DNA of 64,000 nt, from the NCBI GenBank assembly GCA_002077045.2, contig KZ111141.1, forward strand, positions 2,502,587-2,566,586, read 5' to 3'. The translations under genes were made by a program, and so were the position numbers. This document shows, piece after piece, positions 10,767-20,506 of this stretch. Below the pieces are notes generated by a model that was not told the origin of the DNA, made no database searches, and saw nothing but the letters and a program-made list of their open reading frames with translations. The first letter of the stretch is position 1; each line of letters opens with the position of its first letter. This stretch comes from Rachicladosporium sp. CCFEE 5018 (taxonomy: Eukaryota; Ascomycota; Dothideomycetes; Cladosporiales; Cladosporiaceae).

Positions 10767-12631
10767 ATGGGCAACTCCAATGGAAAACCAGTGGTTATGA
10801 CTGACGAGGTCAACCTGAACCACTTCCGATTACTGCGAGTAGTAGGCAAGGGCGCGTTTGGCAAAGTGCGCATCGTGGAGCGGAAAGACAGTGGCCTTAC
10901 ATTCGCGCTGAAGTACATACGGAAGGATGAGGTGGTCAGGTCGGAAAGCGTACGAAACATAATACGCGAGCGGAGGATGTTGGAGCATCTGAATCATCCA
11001 TTTCTGTGCAATCTGCGGTATAGCTTTCAGGATATGGAGTACTTGTGAGTCGCACAGCAGGAGTACAGGGACGCAGGAAAGGGAAATACTGACAGGCGAG
11101 CAGGTATATTGTAGTCGACCTAATGAACGGCGGAGACTTACGCTATCACATCTCGAGAAAGACTTTCACGGAAGAGGCAGTGCGGTTCTGGATCTCGGAG
11201 CTGGGCTGCGCGCTGCGGTATGTGCACAAGCAGGGGATAGTGCATCGAGACGTGAAGCCGGATAATGTGTTACTGGACTCGGAGGGACATGTGCATCTGG
11301 CGGACTTCAACGTCGCTTCGGACATCACACCACACAGACCGCTGACGAGCAAGTCTGGCACACTTGCTTATCTGGCGCCGGAGGTGTACATGGGAAAGGG
11401 CTACTACACGGAGGTGGACTGGTGGGCGCTGGGAGTGCTGTTCTATGAGTGCATATACAACAAGTGGCCCTTTGAGGCGAACCACCAGGATGCGCTGGCA
11501 CAGCAGATTGTGAAGGCAGACCCGGATTACCCGCGCACGAACCCACCAGTGTCGAATGTGTGCTTGCATGCGATCAGCAGCTGTCTGGAGAAGGATCGAA
11601 GTCAGCGGATAGGAGCATCTGGGTGGGGGACGTTCACAGACAACCCGTTCTTTCGGGAAATTGACTTTGAGGCACTCGAGAGGAAGGAGATAGAGCCCGT
11701 GTTCTGTCCGTCAAGCGAGAAGACAAATTTCGATGCGACGTACGATCTGGAGGAGCTGCTGCTGGAAGAGGCACCACTGGAGGCTAGAGCACGGAAGCAG
11801 AAGCCACGACCGGAGCTTCGAGAAGACGCCACGCCACAAGAAGCCCGCGCAGACGAGCTCCATCGCATGATTGAGACGATGTTCGAGCCTTTCGATTACA
11901 CCCTAATGCCTGAGGAGCGCGAAGCTGCAGCCGATGCCGATGCAGCAGCGAAAGCAGCTGCGGCGCTCGAACAGTCCAGCACAAAGAAGTACGCCAAGAG
12001 CGAGAAGGGCGCCGATGCATCCTCCTCACGGCCACGAGTGAAAACAACGCGCTCAATTCCAACCTCTCGTTCCCACACACCCGGCAGCTCCTCTCGAACG
12101 CGATCTTCAACACACTCCCCCAATGGCTCCCCACCTCTGCCAGCCTCAGCACTCACAGCAAACTACGCCATACAACCGCAACAGCAACAATCACCCACAT
12201 CCTACGCCGAGCACTTCCCTCCCGGACCACCACCAACCTTAGATCCCATCTCCGCCCCGCGAGACCCACCCCGGAACGACAACGCCGCCCTCCCCAAATC
12301 CCGCGCCATCCGCTACGAAGACACCACGCCCGCCGCACCTCCACAACCCCGCTCTCACCGACCACGAGGCAGTGCGCGAAGTACATCCGTCAGTGGAGGC
12401 GGCGTTAGCGTGGTGCTCAATGAACAAGGGAGCTGGAGCGATATGGAGCATGGTGGGAAGGGTGTAGTGGGCAGTGGAGGCGAGAGTGAGCACAAGGGAA
12501 GTGGGAAGCCGGCGGGTATGTTGGGATTCTTATCGAGGAAGAAGGGCAGGGATCGGAGTCCGAAGGCGGGGAAGGAGAGGGAACGTGGGGTGCTTGGGAA
12601 GGAGGGGGCGAGGGTCGTGGTGTCGCATTGA
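10767..12631 (+). CDS. AGC-type Ser/Thr kinase of the YANK/STK32 family, copy 1
   Basis: Two exons, join(10767..11044, 11104..12631), give 601 aa. The N-terminus MGNSNGK is a good N-myristoylation signal, as in YANK kinases, suggesting membrane attachment. Kinase domain features are the Gly loop GKGAFGKV, catalytic Lys49, HRDVKPDN with Asp142, DFN (160-162) in place of DFG, and LAPEVY. The DFN variant and the ..VNLNHFRLLR.. N-terminus mark the YANK (STK32) group. The Asp that chelates Mg is still the first residue of DFN, so activity is expected. After the kinase domain there is an AGC-like tail, an Ala-rich helix and a disordered Ser/Pro-rich region. The 59-bp intron splits a Leu codon and joins MEYLYIVVDLM. 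Confidence 0.92.
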
Positions 12632-13617
12632 TGATGGGTCAATCATGATCTGGAGAGGAGACACAAGACAAAGGGAACTTGGATGGTTGGCTATAGCCGC
12701 CCACCTGGAGTGGATGAGAGCCGACGTGCCATCTACTACAGCGCACGGATGGAGCAAGACCGCGAACGCACGACTCAAGCGTCGAGTGTCGGGGGACGAG
12801 TGTTTCGGGGGATGACGAATATATCTACTGCTTATCTGCGAGGCGTTCGGGGGATATGAGCATTTTCGTGGGCATTGCGAGACACATGGAGGGAACAGCT
12901 GCGGGGCCGAGTGCACAGTTGGGCGGCGTGTATAGTGTGAGAGTGAGAGATGAAATAATTCACCGCTCCAGTCCGACACCTAAGCTCTTCATGTTCTTGG
13001 TGGTTTGGTGACTGGTGGGCGTACTCAACGATGCTGTTAGACGTTTGTGTACTCCGTATGTCTTGGTTGATCGGAGATTTATGCGCACCGTGGCAGGGGT
13101 TGGGTGTCCACGAATAGCGTGAAACACCTGCACCAGCAAACGCGTTCTATCTCCAATAATCATGGATGCGAAAGCTGACATGAGTGATGCGATGTCGAAT
13201 TGGCAGTAAACGAACCTCCTCTGACCATGATCATGGCACCTAAGTCCCAGCAGCTTTGCTCAGAGCGTAAGGTACAGCCAGATAGGCGCCGGTGAAGAGA
13301 GTACAGCAGCCCAGACCCCTCCCCACGCGAAGACGAAACGAGCTGGGAGGCTGAACGGGAGGATCGTCGCACGCCTCCCTACCACAGCACCTCACCTGTG
13401 CTCTTTGCTTGCTCACGTCCTCTCTTCCGTCTCCAACACGATCCTGAGTGTCCATCTCGTCTACCTGTCTCTGCGTTGATCGCAAGTACACTCATTTTGC
13501 GCCCTTGACACCTGTACCACCCTTCACGACCACCGTTGCGCGTACACTGCTTTGCGACTTCGCCCGATATCCTTGAGCTCGCGTCTACACCGAAGTGCAC
13601 GCAGTAGCATCGCAACG
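12632..13617. promoter_or_regulatory. Intergenic region, kinase to MARVEL gene
   Basis: This is 986 bp between two same-strand genes. Most of it (12960-13480) is about as similar between copies as coding DNA. The last 120 bp before the MARVEL start are replaced by unrelated sequence in the second copy, so the two copies differ in proximal promoter or leader. No gene was recognised. Confidence 0.4.
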
Positions 13618-14542
13618 ATGCTCTTCTCCACGTCCCGCCGCGGCGGCGCAAAGACCGCCCCCTCGGTCTACCCACGCATCCCCTTCCACGGCCTTCGCGC
13701 CGTTCAGCTGATATCATCCGTGATAGTGGGAGGCATAATGAGCTACTTCATGTACCACCTCACGCACGATCACTGGCCTACGCCGTGGACATTCATCTTC
13801 GTACGCCCCTAACTCCAATCAAGTACCAAGAATACCAGTTCTAACATCCACGCACAGCTCATGGCCTCCTCCCTCTTCTCCATCGCAGCACTCACCTTCA
13901 CAATCTGCCTGCACTGCTTCGTGGGCCTGAAACCAGATCTAAATATCGGTATCAATGGCTTCAACGCGCTGCTCTGGACACTAAGCTGGAGTTTGTTGAC
14001 GTGGTATATGAGTCCCACATTGAAGCACACGTGCGATATCGAGAACTGGCGGGAGGACGTTGGGATCATGGTGTGCAGGATCTACAAGGCGTTGTTCACG
14101 TTTGCGTTTCTGGGGATGTATGTCGCCTCTTCCACTAATTTCGTGTGTGACATGAGGACAGGACTGACAAGCCTCCAGGATTTCCACCATCGCAGCCCTC
14201 CTGCTAGACTTCTACGTACGCGGCCAATCTAACCGCCGCGGCATCTACAAGCTGCACGACCTAGACTCCAAGGCTTCCCGTCCTCGACCAGAAGCTACCG
14301 CAGGACCTTTCACGGATCCTTCGTCACTTTCCTACGGTAGCGGTGGACTTGCAGAGCCGCGTGAGAGCGAAGCTTGGGATGCGCCGCGCATGAGCATGGG
14401 TCCTTATGGCGAGGAGAAGAACGCACGAAGTGGGGACTTGGGGTTGGAGGGGTTGAGGAGGGGAGGCTACGGTGCGCCGGAGGAGCAACATCTTTATGCC
14501 GAGGATACGGGATATCATGGGGGCCATTTGGAGAAGCCTTGA
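13618..14542 (+). CDS. MARVEL-like four-pass membrane protein, copy 1
   Basis: Three exons, join(13618..13800, 13858..14117, 14179..14542), give 268 aa. Four hydrophobic segments are visible: AVQLISSVIVGGIMSYFMY, SLFSIAALTFTICLHCFVG, ALLWTLSWSLLTWYM and FTFAFLGMISTIAALLLDFY. They are followed by a hydrophilic Gly/Glu-rich tail. This matches fungal MARVEL-domain proteins of the plasma membrane (eisosome or cortical patch type), whose biochemical role is mostly unknown. The start is the ATG at 13618, because an upstream in-frame ATG at 13552 is not conserved in the second copy. The last exon joins in phase to give FLGMISTIAA. Confidence 0.85.
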
Positions 14543-15093
14543 GTGGGAGCGAAGGAGGATGTGGAAGTGAGGGAGAGAACACGTATGGGCATCTGCGGTA
14601 CCTCTCTGTTGTACCTTTCAGCGGCAGAAGCTTCCCAGTAAGGTACTGCAAAGCGATCTCACTATCTAGCAAACGCTGCGCCAGATGTGTCCCTGCTGCC
14701 GCATTGACCGTGTCCGGATCGAGCGGCTCCCACCGCGATTCTCAGGGAGCAGGTTCTGCGATAATTCTGCATCCAGCGGTGACAAGTGTACTGCGCAGTC
14801 GTATTGTGCCATGGCTCGATTAACAAGTACATACAACGCTGGAGCCGACACATGCCGCATAGAACTCCCCAGCTTGTGATCCCTGCTGCTCACTTTTCCA
14901 ATTCGCGCGCGGATGCCAGTCTCATGCCTTTCGGCTAACAGCACACAATGCCCCGCAGACGTGGTGCATATCATAGTCCCTGCCCGATTTCCAGTCTATA
15001 GCAACAGACCGCCATACTCACCAGCGCAGTGCCTTGCATACCCAAGGCCTTCGTGCGCTCGCCCTGAGCCGCTCTGATGTGCCTTGCCAAGCT
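14543..15093. other. Convergent intergenic region lacking the extra gene of copy 2
   Basis: These 551 bp lie between the 3' ends of the MARVEL and Q-rich genes. They do not align with 42800-43715 of the second copy, which carries an additional Cys-domain exon. I see no coding sequence or repeat here. Confidence 0.5.
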
Positions 15094-16530
15094 TCATACA
15101 CCCTGCTGCCAGTAAGGCATCCAAGAGGCGAAGGCCAAGCCTAACATGGCGTCCGCCGACTGAGGCTGGGTAGGCATAGCGTACCCACACACCGCGCACG
15201 TCATTCGGTACCCAGAACGGAGATCGTGTCCGAATCTGCCATCGCTGCAGCGCGACTCCGTTTCATCAGTCTTACCGAAGGGTGACTTCGGGAGGGCCTC
15301 CAAGGACTCGCGAGTCTCTAGCGAAGGAATCCAGGCGCACCAATTGTTGGCATCGCGGACATCGACATAGCGTAGCCGAGCAGCCTGGAATTGTTGGGGA
15401 GTCGCCAGGGGGACCTTGGACGAGGTACATTCCCCTCGCAACGCGATGTCTATGTCTTTATTTGAGATGTAGTGCCGGCCGTTCTGGCAGATCCTGCCGC
15501 CGCGGGAGTGAAGCCAGCCATATCTATCGGGGCAAACGGGTAGGCCTCGCACGCTTGTGGATGTTGAAGTAGTCTTGCTGACTGATGTTGTCGTCATCCT
15601 TTGAGGAGGTGGCGATCGTAGCTTTGGAGGTTTCGGCAGAACTTGAGGAGGTGGTGACCGTGGCTTCGGAGGAGGCTCCAACAGCACTTGCGGAGGTGGT
15701 GACTTGATCCTCGGAGGTGGAGGTGGAAGAATTTGTTTCGGAGGCTCCTTGACCTGGACTTGCACATACCGCAGTTGCTGAACATGCTGCTGTGCATGTT
15801 GCTGTGATCCAAGGTACTGTTGCTGCACGTAAATTTGCTGGATCGGGGGCGGCTGCTGTTGTTGCACGTAGACTTGATGGACCGGCTGCTGCTGCTGGAC
15901 ACGAACTTGCTGGATCTGATGCTGCGTCACTTGCTGTTGCTGAGGCTGGGAATGCTGCTGCTGTACATATTGTTGCTGCACGTGTCGTTGCTGTCCAACC
16001 TGCACCTGCTGGTTGGCCGGAGGTGACCGAACAATTTGCTGCTGCTGAACGTACTGCACTTGTGGTCGTTGGGCAAGCCGCTGCTGTACGTATTGCTGCT
16101 GTACCTGTGGATGAGGGACAAGCTGTGGTGGGGGAGGTTGCTGCCGTACATATTGCTGCTGTACGTGATACATCTGCTGTATCGGAGGCGGTAGCTGTGG
16201 CGTCTGCAGGTGTACTGGACGCTGCTGGACTTGCAATTGATTCTGGTGTTGTAGCTGCTGCTGCGTAGACAAGGTCGTGGTAGTGGTCGTAGTCGTGGTC
16301 GAGGTGCCCTGCTGAACAGTGTGCTGAGCATATGCGGTCTGTGCTGCGCCCGCTTGCAGCTGACCGTGTTGCTGCAATGGGAACGGGTTCTGGTGCTGGG
16401 GGCCAAATGGTCGTTGAGCAGGTGTAGCAGTCGGAAGCACTTGTTGTGCTGGTCTGATGGCAAGCTGTCCATGATCCGGAGATTTTAGCGGAGTCTGCGG
16501 ATGGGCCCAGTTCGGACGACTGTTTGACAT
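15094..16530 (-). CDS. Q/P-rich protein with C-terminal Cys-patterned domain, copy 1
   Basis: A single exon of 478 aa from MSNSRPNWAHPQ. Residues about 60-330 are Gln/Pro/Val/Tyr-rich with degenerate repeats of the type VQQQYVQQ, plus a run of Thr. Next is a Pro-rich segment of repeated RSPPPQVLP-type units. The last 130 residues form a compact domain with pattern CPxxYGWxHSRGGRICQNG-HY, then CxDGRFGHD and CxxCGY. Four of its Cys could bind zinc. I do not recognise this domain as a named family. An upstream in-frame ATG at 16644 is possible, but the chosen start is shared with the second copy (MSKNRPNW). No signal peptide is seen, so location and function are unknown. The copy at 43716-45297 is much more diverged than neighbouring genes. 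Confidence 0.75.
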   Translation of the reverse strand: MSNSRPNWAHPQTPLKSPDHGQLAIRPAQQVLPTATPAQRPFGPQHQNPFPLQQHGQLQAGAAQTAYAQHTVQQGTSTTTTTTTTTLSTQQQLQHQNQLQVQQRPVHLQTPQLPPPIQQMYHVQQQYVRQQPPPPQLVPHPQVQQQYVQQRLAQRPQVQYVQQQQIVRSPPANQQVQVGQQRHVQQQYVQQQHSQPQQQQVTQHQIQQVRVQQQQPVHQVYVQQQQPPPIQQIYVQQQYLGSQQHAQQHVQQLRYVQVQVKEPPKQILPPPPPRIKSPPPQVLLEPPPKPRSPPPQVLPKPPKLRSPPPQRMTTTSVSKTTSTSTSVRGLPVCPDRYGWLHSRGGRICQNGRHYISNKDIDIALRGECTSSKVPLATPQQFQAARLRYVDVRDANNWCAWIPSLETRESLEALPKSPFGKTDETESRCSDGRFGHDLRSGYRMTCAVCGYAMPTQPQSADAMLGLAFASWMPYWQQGV

Positions 16531-17137
16531 GGTCGCGATGTTATCGTGGCGATGCAATGAATGACTCGGAGGTATTAAGTGGAAGTCGATGAGAGGTTGC
16601 AGATAAGCCGTGTGCAAGAGAATCGCAGCCCTCGTGCCGGTCAATGGTCTCTAATCCTGGTATTGTACCCAATTGCATCATTGAATGCATATTCGCTCGA
16701 CCATATCATGCGTCTGAGATGCTAAGCGACACCACATTGTGATGCACACATTGTGGGCGAGTAGCATGCAATCACAGCTGCGTCCCAGTATGCTCGCATA
16801 GTCCTTACGGAGTATCATCTCGGTTCTCTGCAGGTACGCATCGAAGGTAAAGCACAAGAGCCATTCAGATCGATCTGCTGCGCATCTTATACAGTAAAGA
16901 AGCTGTGCAACAGTGAATGTGAAACTACTTCCGACATAAAAGACATTTGCATCGCCGTATCGCCATCGAACACTTACATCAGAGACTTACCTCGACCGAT
17001 TATTCCCATATTCCGAAAACGAGGAGCGAAGCTTGTACGAACGACACGATTCCTTGCCAGACGACCCGCTGACGCCTACGCAGTCTGCTCTCAGTTCATC
17101 GAGCATCGCATCAGTAATAGTTTCACGGAGTATCAGG
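16531..17137. promoter_or_regulatory. Divergent intergenic region, Q-rich gene / small Cys protein
   Basis: These 607 bp should hold promoters for both flanking genes. Alignment with 45298-45910 is patchy. No RNA gene was recognised. Confidence 0.4.
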
Positions 17138-17326
17138 ATGCCTCGCGGTAAAGACCAAAGCACTCCCCAGGAGCACCGCAGCGTTTGGCAGCCTTGCAAG
17201 AACTGCCACCAGATGGTTTGCGATGGCTTTTGCGCCAGAAAGGCATCGGCCGCGGGCACCGTCCCGGCATCGACGCCGCAGTCCAGCAAGACCAGCAAGG
17301 ATAAAGGCGGGAAGAAAGGTCGCTAG
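17138..17326 (+). CDS. Small basic Cys-containing protein (62 aa), copy 1
   Basis: The 62-aa protein has the central motif WQPCKNCHQMVCDGFC, with four Cys spaced C-x2-C-x4-C-x3-C, and a Lys/Gly-rich tail ending KDKGGKKGR. The second copy (45911-46099) keeps the same length and all four Cys and differs at two residues, supporting a real gene. The Cys spacing could bind a metal. No family was recognised. It sits about 350 bp upstream of IND1 on the same strand. Confidence 0.6.
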   Translation: MPRGKDQSTPQEHRSVWQPCKNCHQMVCDGFCARKASAAGTVPASTPQSSKTSKDKGGKKGR

Positions 17327-17674
17327 CTAGGAGCAGGACATGGATAGCAAGAAGTAGGACTCCGGATTCTGGAGTGGCGTTTGTGGCCATTTGTCTTTGG
17401 CGTACATAACGCGTAGTACATGTATCCAGCGCGTTGGTCTCATTCCAGTTCCTCACCATCGGCAGTGATGGAAGAAGTAATATCTTGTGTCATTCGAATA
17501 GAGAAAACCGAACAAGACCGGTGTCGGATGTGGCGTGTCGCATCAGGTCTGTTGATGAGATGAAGTGAGATGGCGTTGAAAGATCTTGGCGGAGACTCCA
17601 TCAACATTCGAAGATCCGTTTCGACCATACAGGCTTGACAATAATCTGTGTAGCATTTGCCATTCATCACAGTA
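17327..17674. promoter_or_regulatory. Intergenic region upstream of IND1
   Basis: These 348 bp lie between the small Cys protein and the first IND1 exon and are well conserved in copy 2 (46100-46447). They probably hold the IND1 promoter and leader. Nothing else was recognised. Confidence 0.4.
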
Positions 17675-18814
17675 ATGATACTGGCTCTTCCTCCAGCGAT
17701 CCGCGCCGAAGTATTGAAGCAATGCTTTGCACGCCGATCGTTCTCGATAGCAGGCGCCCTACAAGCCGGCGGCCATGAGAACCCTCTTGTAAGTCATATA
17801 TGAGCGCGCTGACGGCATTGGTAAGAGTTGAGATTCCATATCTGACCTGTTCAGGGTCTGCCTCGCTCCAAGTCCATTCCCCAGAACCTCTCAGCCCGCA
17901 TGCAACGGAATGTACCTCAGAAACGACCCATCCCGAATGTAAAGAAGATCATCGCTGTCAGCAGTGCAAAGGGTGGCGTAGGCAAAAGTACGCTCGCTGT
18001 CAACTTGGCCCTAGCCAGTGCTCGTCAAGGGATCTCGACTGGAATCTTGGATGCCGATATCTACGGACCTAGCATACCGACTTTACTCAATGTACGTGTA
18101 CTGATGGATTGTACCGAAGACATAGATTTCAATAGCTGCTCACACGTCCCTCCCATAGCTCGAAGGACTAGAGCCCGAGCTAGATGACCGCAACCACCTT
18201 GTACCTCTGACAGCCTACGGTCTAAAAGCGATCTCGATCGGATTCCTCATCCCCGTTACGTCTCCCCTCGCCTGGCGGGCTCCTTTGCTACAGAAAGCCC
18301 TCTCACAACTCCTCTTCGAAACCTCCTGGCCTCCCCTCGATCTCCTTGTTCTAGACCTGCCTCCCGGCACTGGCGACATCCAGCTCACGATCGCACAGTC
18401 ACTCGAGCTAGCTGGCGCCGTGATCGTTTCGACGCCGCAGGACTTGGCGTTACGAGATGCTGTGCGAGGCGTGGGTTTCTGGGAGCGGACTGGAGTCAAG
18501 CGGCTAGGCATGGTGCAGAACATGAGTGGGTTTGTTTGTGGAGGATGTGGGGAGGTCACTGACATTTTCGGAGGTGATGGTAAGTTGTTCCCTCCGCGTA
18601 GTGAGTATGGTCAGCGACTGACTTCAATCCAGGTGCTAAGAGGAAATGCGAGGAGCTCGGCCTCGAGTTCCTGGGTGACATCCCACTGCATGCATCGATA
18701 TGTGCCGATGCAGACGCTGGAAAGCCGACTGTGGTGGCGAACCCTAACGGACCCCAGGCCAAAGCTTTTGGCGACATCATGTCGAAGATCTCGAAGCAGA
18801 TCGGGCTAGCATGA
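17675..18814 (+). CDS. ind1: Mitochondrial Fe-S assembly P-loop NTPase Ind1/NUBPL, copy 1
   Basis: Four exons, join(17675..17788, 17855..18091, 18159..18579, 18633..18814), give 317 aa. Ind1 delivers Fe-S clusters to respiratory complex I in mitochondria. Exon 1 encodes a presequence rich in Arg, Ala and Ser (MILALPPAIRAEVLKQCFAR). It was found by matching phase to GLPRSKSIPQNL. Shorter upstream ATGs join out of frame. The Mrp/NBP35 core has the deviant Walker A SSAKGGVGKST (74-84), DADIYGPSIPT, LDLPPGTGD and the cluster-binding CxxC C244-GG-C247 in SGFVCGGCGEVTDIFG. It ends with IPLHASICADADAGKP. All four exon joins keep frame. Confidence 0.93.
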
Positions 18815-18974
18815 GAGTGGTTAGGAGCAATGTAGGAGTATGTGTGATGTACGATAGTCTTCTGACTCTATGTGCGATATGTCGACATTATGCGAAGCTA
18901 TGCAGCCTTCGGGTATCCCAGCCAATACGAAACGCCATCGCTATGCAGCTTTCAATCAGACACTCCCTCTCCAT

Positions 18975-19415
18975 CTAATGACCACGTCCGTGTCCGTGAC
19001 CGTGGAAATGACTCTTCCACTCGCCATCAAAGCCGTATTTGCGTCCTTTGGTAACGTCAGGCAGAGCCTCAAAGCCTCCCCATCTCGCGATTTGACCCTT
19101 GGCACCTGGCAGCTGTACGACACTCGTCATGATCGCGATCTGCAGACCCGGCACATCATCCTTGTCGACCACCGAGCCATCGGCTTTGACGATCTTCCAC
19201 TCGATGTGCTCCTTCAAGTACGCCGTCACAGAGTCAGTCGAAAGATCCTTGAGCCCGCCGGACTTCAGCTTGCTAGCCAAGCTACCAGTGAGCGAGATAC
19301 CAGCGTTCACACGCGCGGTGCCATCACCCATTGCCTTGGGCGAGGAGAAGAAGCCATGTGCACCGATAAGATTCGGCTCGTCGTGCCACTGTTCTGGTTT
19401 GGACTCATCGAATGT
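18975..19415 (-). CDS. Tyrosinase, C-terminal fragment cut by gap, copy 1
   Basis: This encodes the last 146 residues of a long-form fungal tyrosinase, ending in a His/Gly-rich tail (HFHGHGHGRGH). It is cut at 19415 by the assembly gap. It differs from 47749-48189 at one position only, a silent change at 19101. The copper-binding part is not present here. What continues beyond the gap is a different gene, so reading through the N run would create a false fusion with the KAR5-like gene. Confidence 0.9.
   Translation of the reverse strand, partial: TFDESKPEQWHDEPNLIGAHGFFSSPKAMGDGTARVNAGISLTGSLASKLKSGGLKDLSTDSVTAYLKEHIEWKIVKADGSVVDKDDVPGLQIAIMTSVVQLPGAKGQIARWGGFEALPDVTKGRKYGFDGEWKSHFHGHGHGRGH
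19102..19415. repeat. 314-bp identical repeat at contig end (1 of 3)
   Basis: Identical to 47876-48189 and 48290-48603. It begins immediately after the single base (19101) that distinguishes copy 1 from copy 2 and ends at the N run. This is the signature of a collapsed repeat edge in a graph assembly. Confidence 0.97.
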
Positions 19416-19515
19416 NNNNNNNNNNNNNNNNNNNNNNNNNNNNNNNNNNNNNNNNNNNNNNNNNNNNNNNNNNNNNNNNNNNNNNNNNNNNNNNNNNNNN
19501 NNNNNNNNNNNNNNN
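19416..19515. other. Assembly gap (100 N)
   Basis: Exactly 100 unknown bases, the usual placeholder for a gap of unknown size. It joins the tyrosinase C-terminus of contig 1 to the interior of a KAR5-like gene in contig 2. Linkage and order across it are unproven. Confidence 1.
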
Positions 19516-20063
19516 GTCGAATGAAAGGGACCTTGAGCGGTGAGCTTACCGAGTAAGCCCTTCTTCTTGGCGTTTTGCTCGGTGGGGATGAATGCTGTGC
19601 ATTCCGGAGGGAAAGCTGCCTTGACCTCCGCGATCTCGCAGATGGCAAAGCGGGTGGCAAAGATTGACTTCGCCTCATCGAGAACAGTGTCAGGTCCTCT
19701 AGGGTTGGTATTGTCTTCAGCTTCGGCAGTGGTGTCCATGGAGGCGCATGAGTGGAGAAGTGCAGAAGCGGCCATCTTGTTGCAAGATGGCAGCGTCTCC
19801 GCGGACTTGAAGGTTTGCAGGGCGCGCTTGAGGGAGTCAGGTACATAAGAGCCATCTCCCAGGTAGCGGTCGTAGTCGATGCTGGGATTGTTGTGGCGCA
19901 TGAAAGATCGAGAGAGGTCTAGACTGCGTCAGCTCAAGCGCAACAATGTAAGACTCAACTTGTACCGACCATACTGACCACCCTGATCAGAGAGAAGTGC
20001 AGCTTGGCCACACTGCACCAAGTATGAGGCATAGCAGCCAAGCGCTAGGAGTGTCGATAACAT
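19516..20063 (-). CDS. KAR5/Tht1-like nuclear fusion protein, 3' end lost in gap
   Basis: Two exons are visible, complement(<19516..19918, 19970..20063). The first encodes a signal peptide (MLSTLLALGCYASYLVQCG) and the 51-bp intron joins QYDLSRSF in phase. The following region has Cys-containing segments (ETLPSCNKMAASALLHSC and ATRFAICEI..AFPPEC) like the lumenal head of fungal Kar5/Tht1, an ER/nuclear-envelope protein needed for karyogamy. The coiled-coil and transmembrane C-terminus is missing because the contig begins here. Family assignment rests on the Cys pattern and signal peptide, so it is moderately sure. Confidence 0.6.
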
Positions 20064-20506
20064 CGCAATGTTGATCGAGCAGACCTCGGCGTATGGCGCT
20101 TACTGATCGTCGTCGTCGTCGTCGCACTGTTAGCTCAAAGTCAATATCAAGTACCAAATGCTGATGAGTGTGCAGTCGATCGTTGTAGTAAACCGACATA
20201 TCTGTAGCCCAACAGGCAGCATCTCAATGCTTGCATGTGCTCATGCAGGTCCCACTCATCACCTGTGTTGAACATGTGAGAGGTTGGACGTTCATTGAAA
20301 GAAGTGAAGCTGCGTCGTTGCATGTGAGAGCACACGGTTGATGTTATTGTTGGGTTGAAGACGCGTCGAGAGACGAGATGAAGTGTGAGCGGACAGATAT
20401 ACGGACAAACTTTCTCCCGACACGAAAGTAGGCCAAGATCACACTTCACTATTGGACTTCGTTTCCATACTCGCCGATCAACCTCAACACCCATATCGAC
20501 ACCATC
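20064..20506. promoter_or_regulatory. Divergent intergenic region, KAR5-like / uL6m
   Basis: These 443 bp lie between divergent genes and contain a short CGT trinucleotide run near 20108-20125. No gene is supported. Confidence 0.4.

Larger units (their letters stand above)
1..19415. repeat. Large duplicated block, copy 1 (contig 1)
   Basis: This whole contig matches 28299-48189 in the same orientation and gene order, with eleven genes in each copy. The left edge is cut by the window, because homology is already present at base 1. Copy 1 is 19,415 bp and copy 2 is 19,891 bp. Exon lengths are identical for metacaspase, DBF4, ATG12, PanB, UBC8, the kinase, MARVEL and IND1. The length difference lies in non-coding DNA and around the Q-rich gene. 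The copies differ by scattered substitutions, so they are diverged paralogs, homeologs or alleles and not one sequence printed twice. Confidence 0.97.

Noticed and set aside
15792..16268. Ala/Val-rich 158-aa protein on the plus strand opposite the Q-rich gene
   Set aside because: It is the antisense of CAG/CAA-type repeats. The minus-strand protein has the conserved domain.
15600..16500. Possible CRISPR-like or satellite array from the repeated CTGCTG-type units
   Set aside because: The repeats are irregular, codon-phased and encode Q/V/Y-rich protein, and the genome is eukaryotic.
17800..18072. Alternative IND1 start at ATG 17800
   Set aside because: It needs a 34-bp intron to join in phase and gives no targeting sequence. 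The exon at 17675-17788 fits better.
18975..19901. One continuous minus-strand protein of about 308 aa across the first gap
   Set aside because: It exists only because 100 N happen to keep the frame. Its two halves belong to tyrosinase and to a KAR5-like protein.
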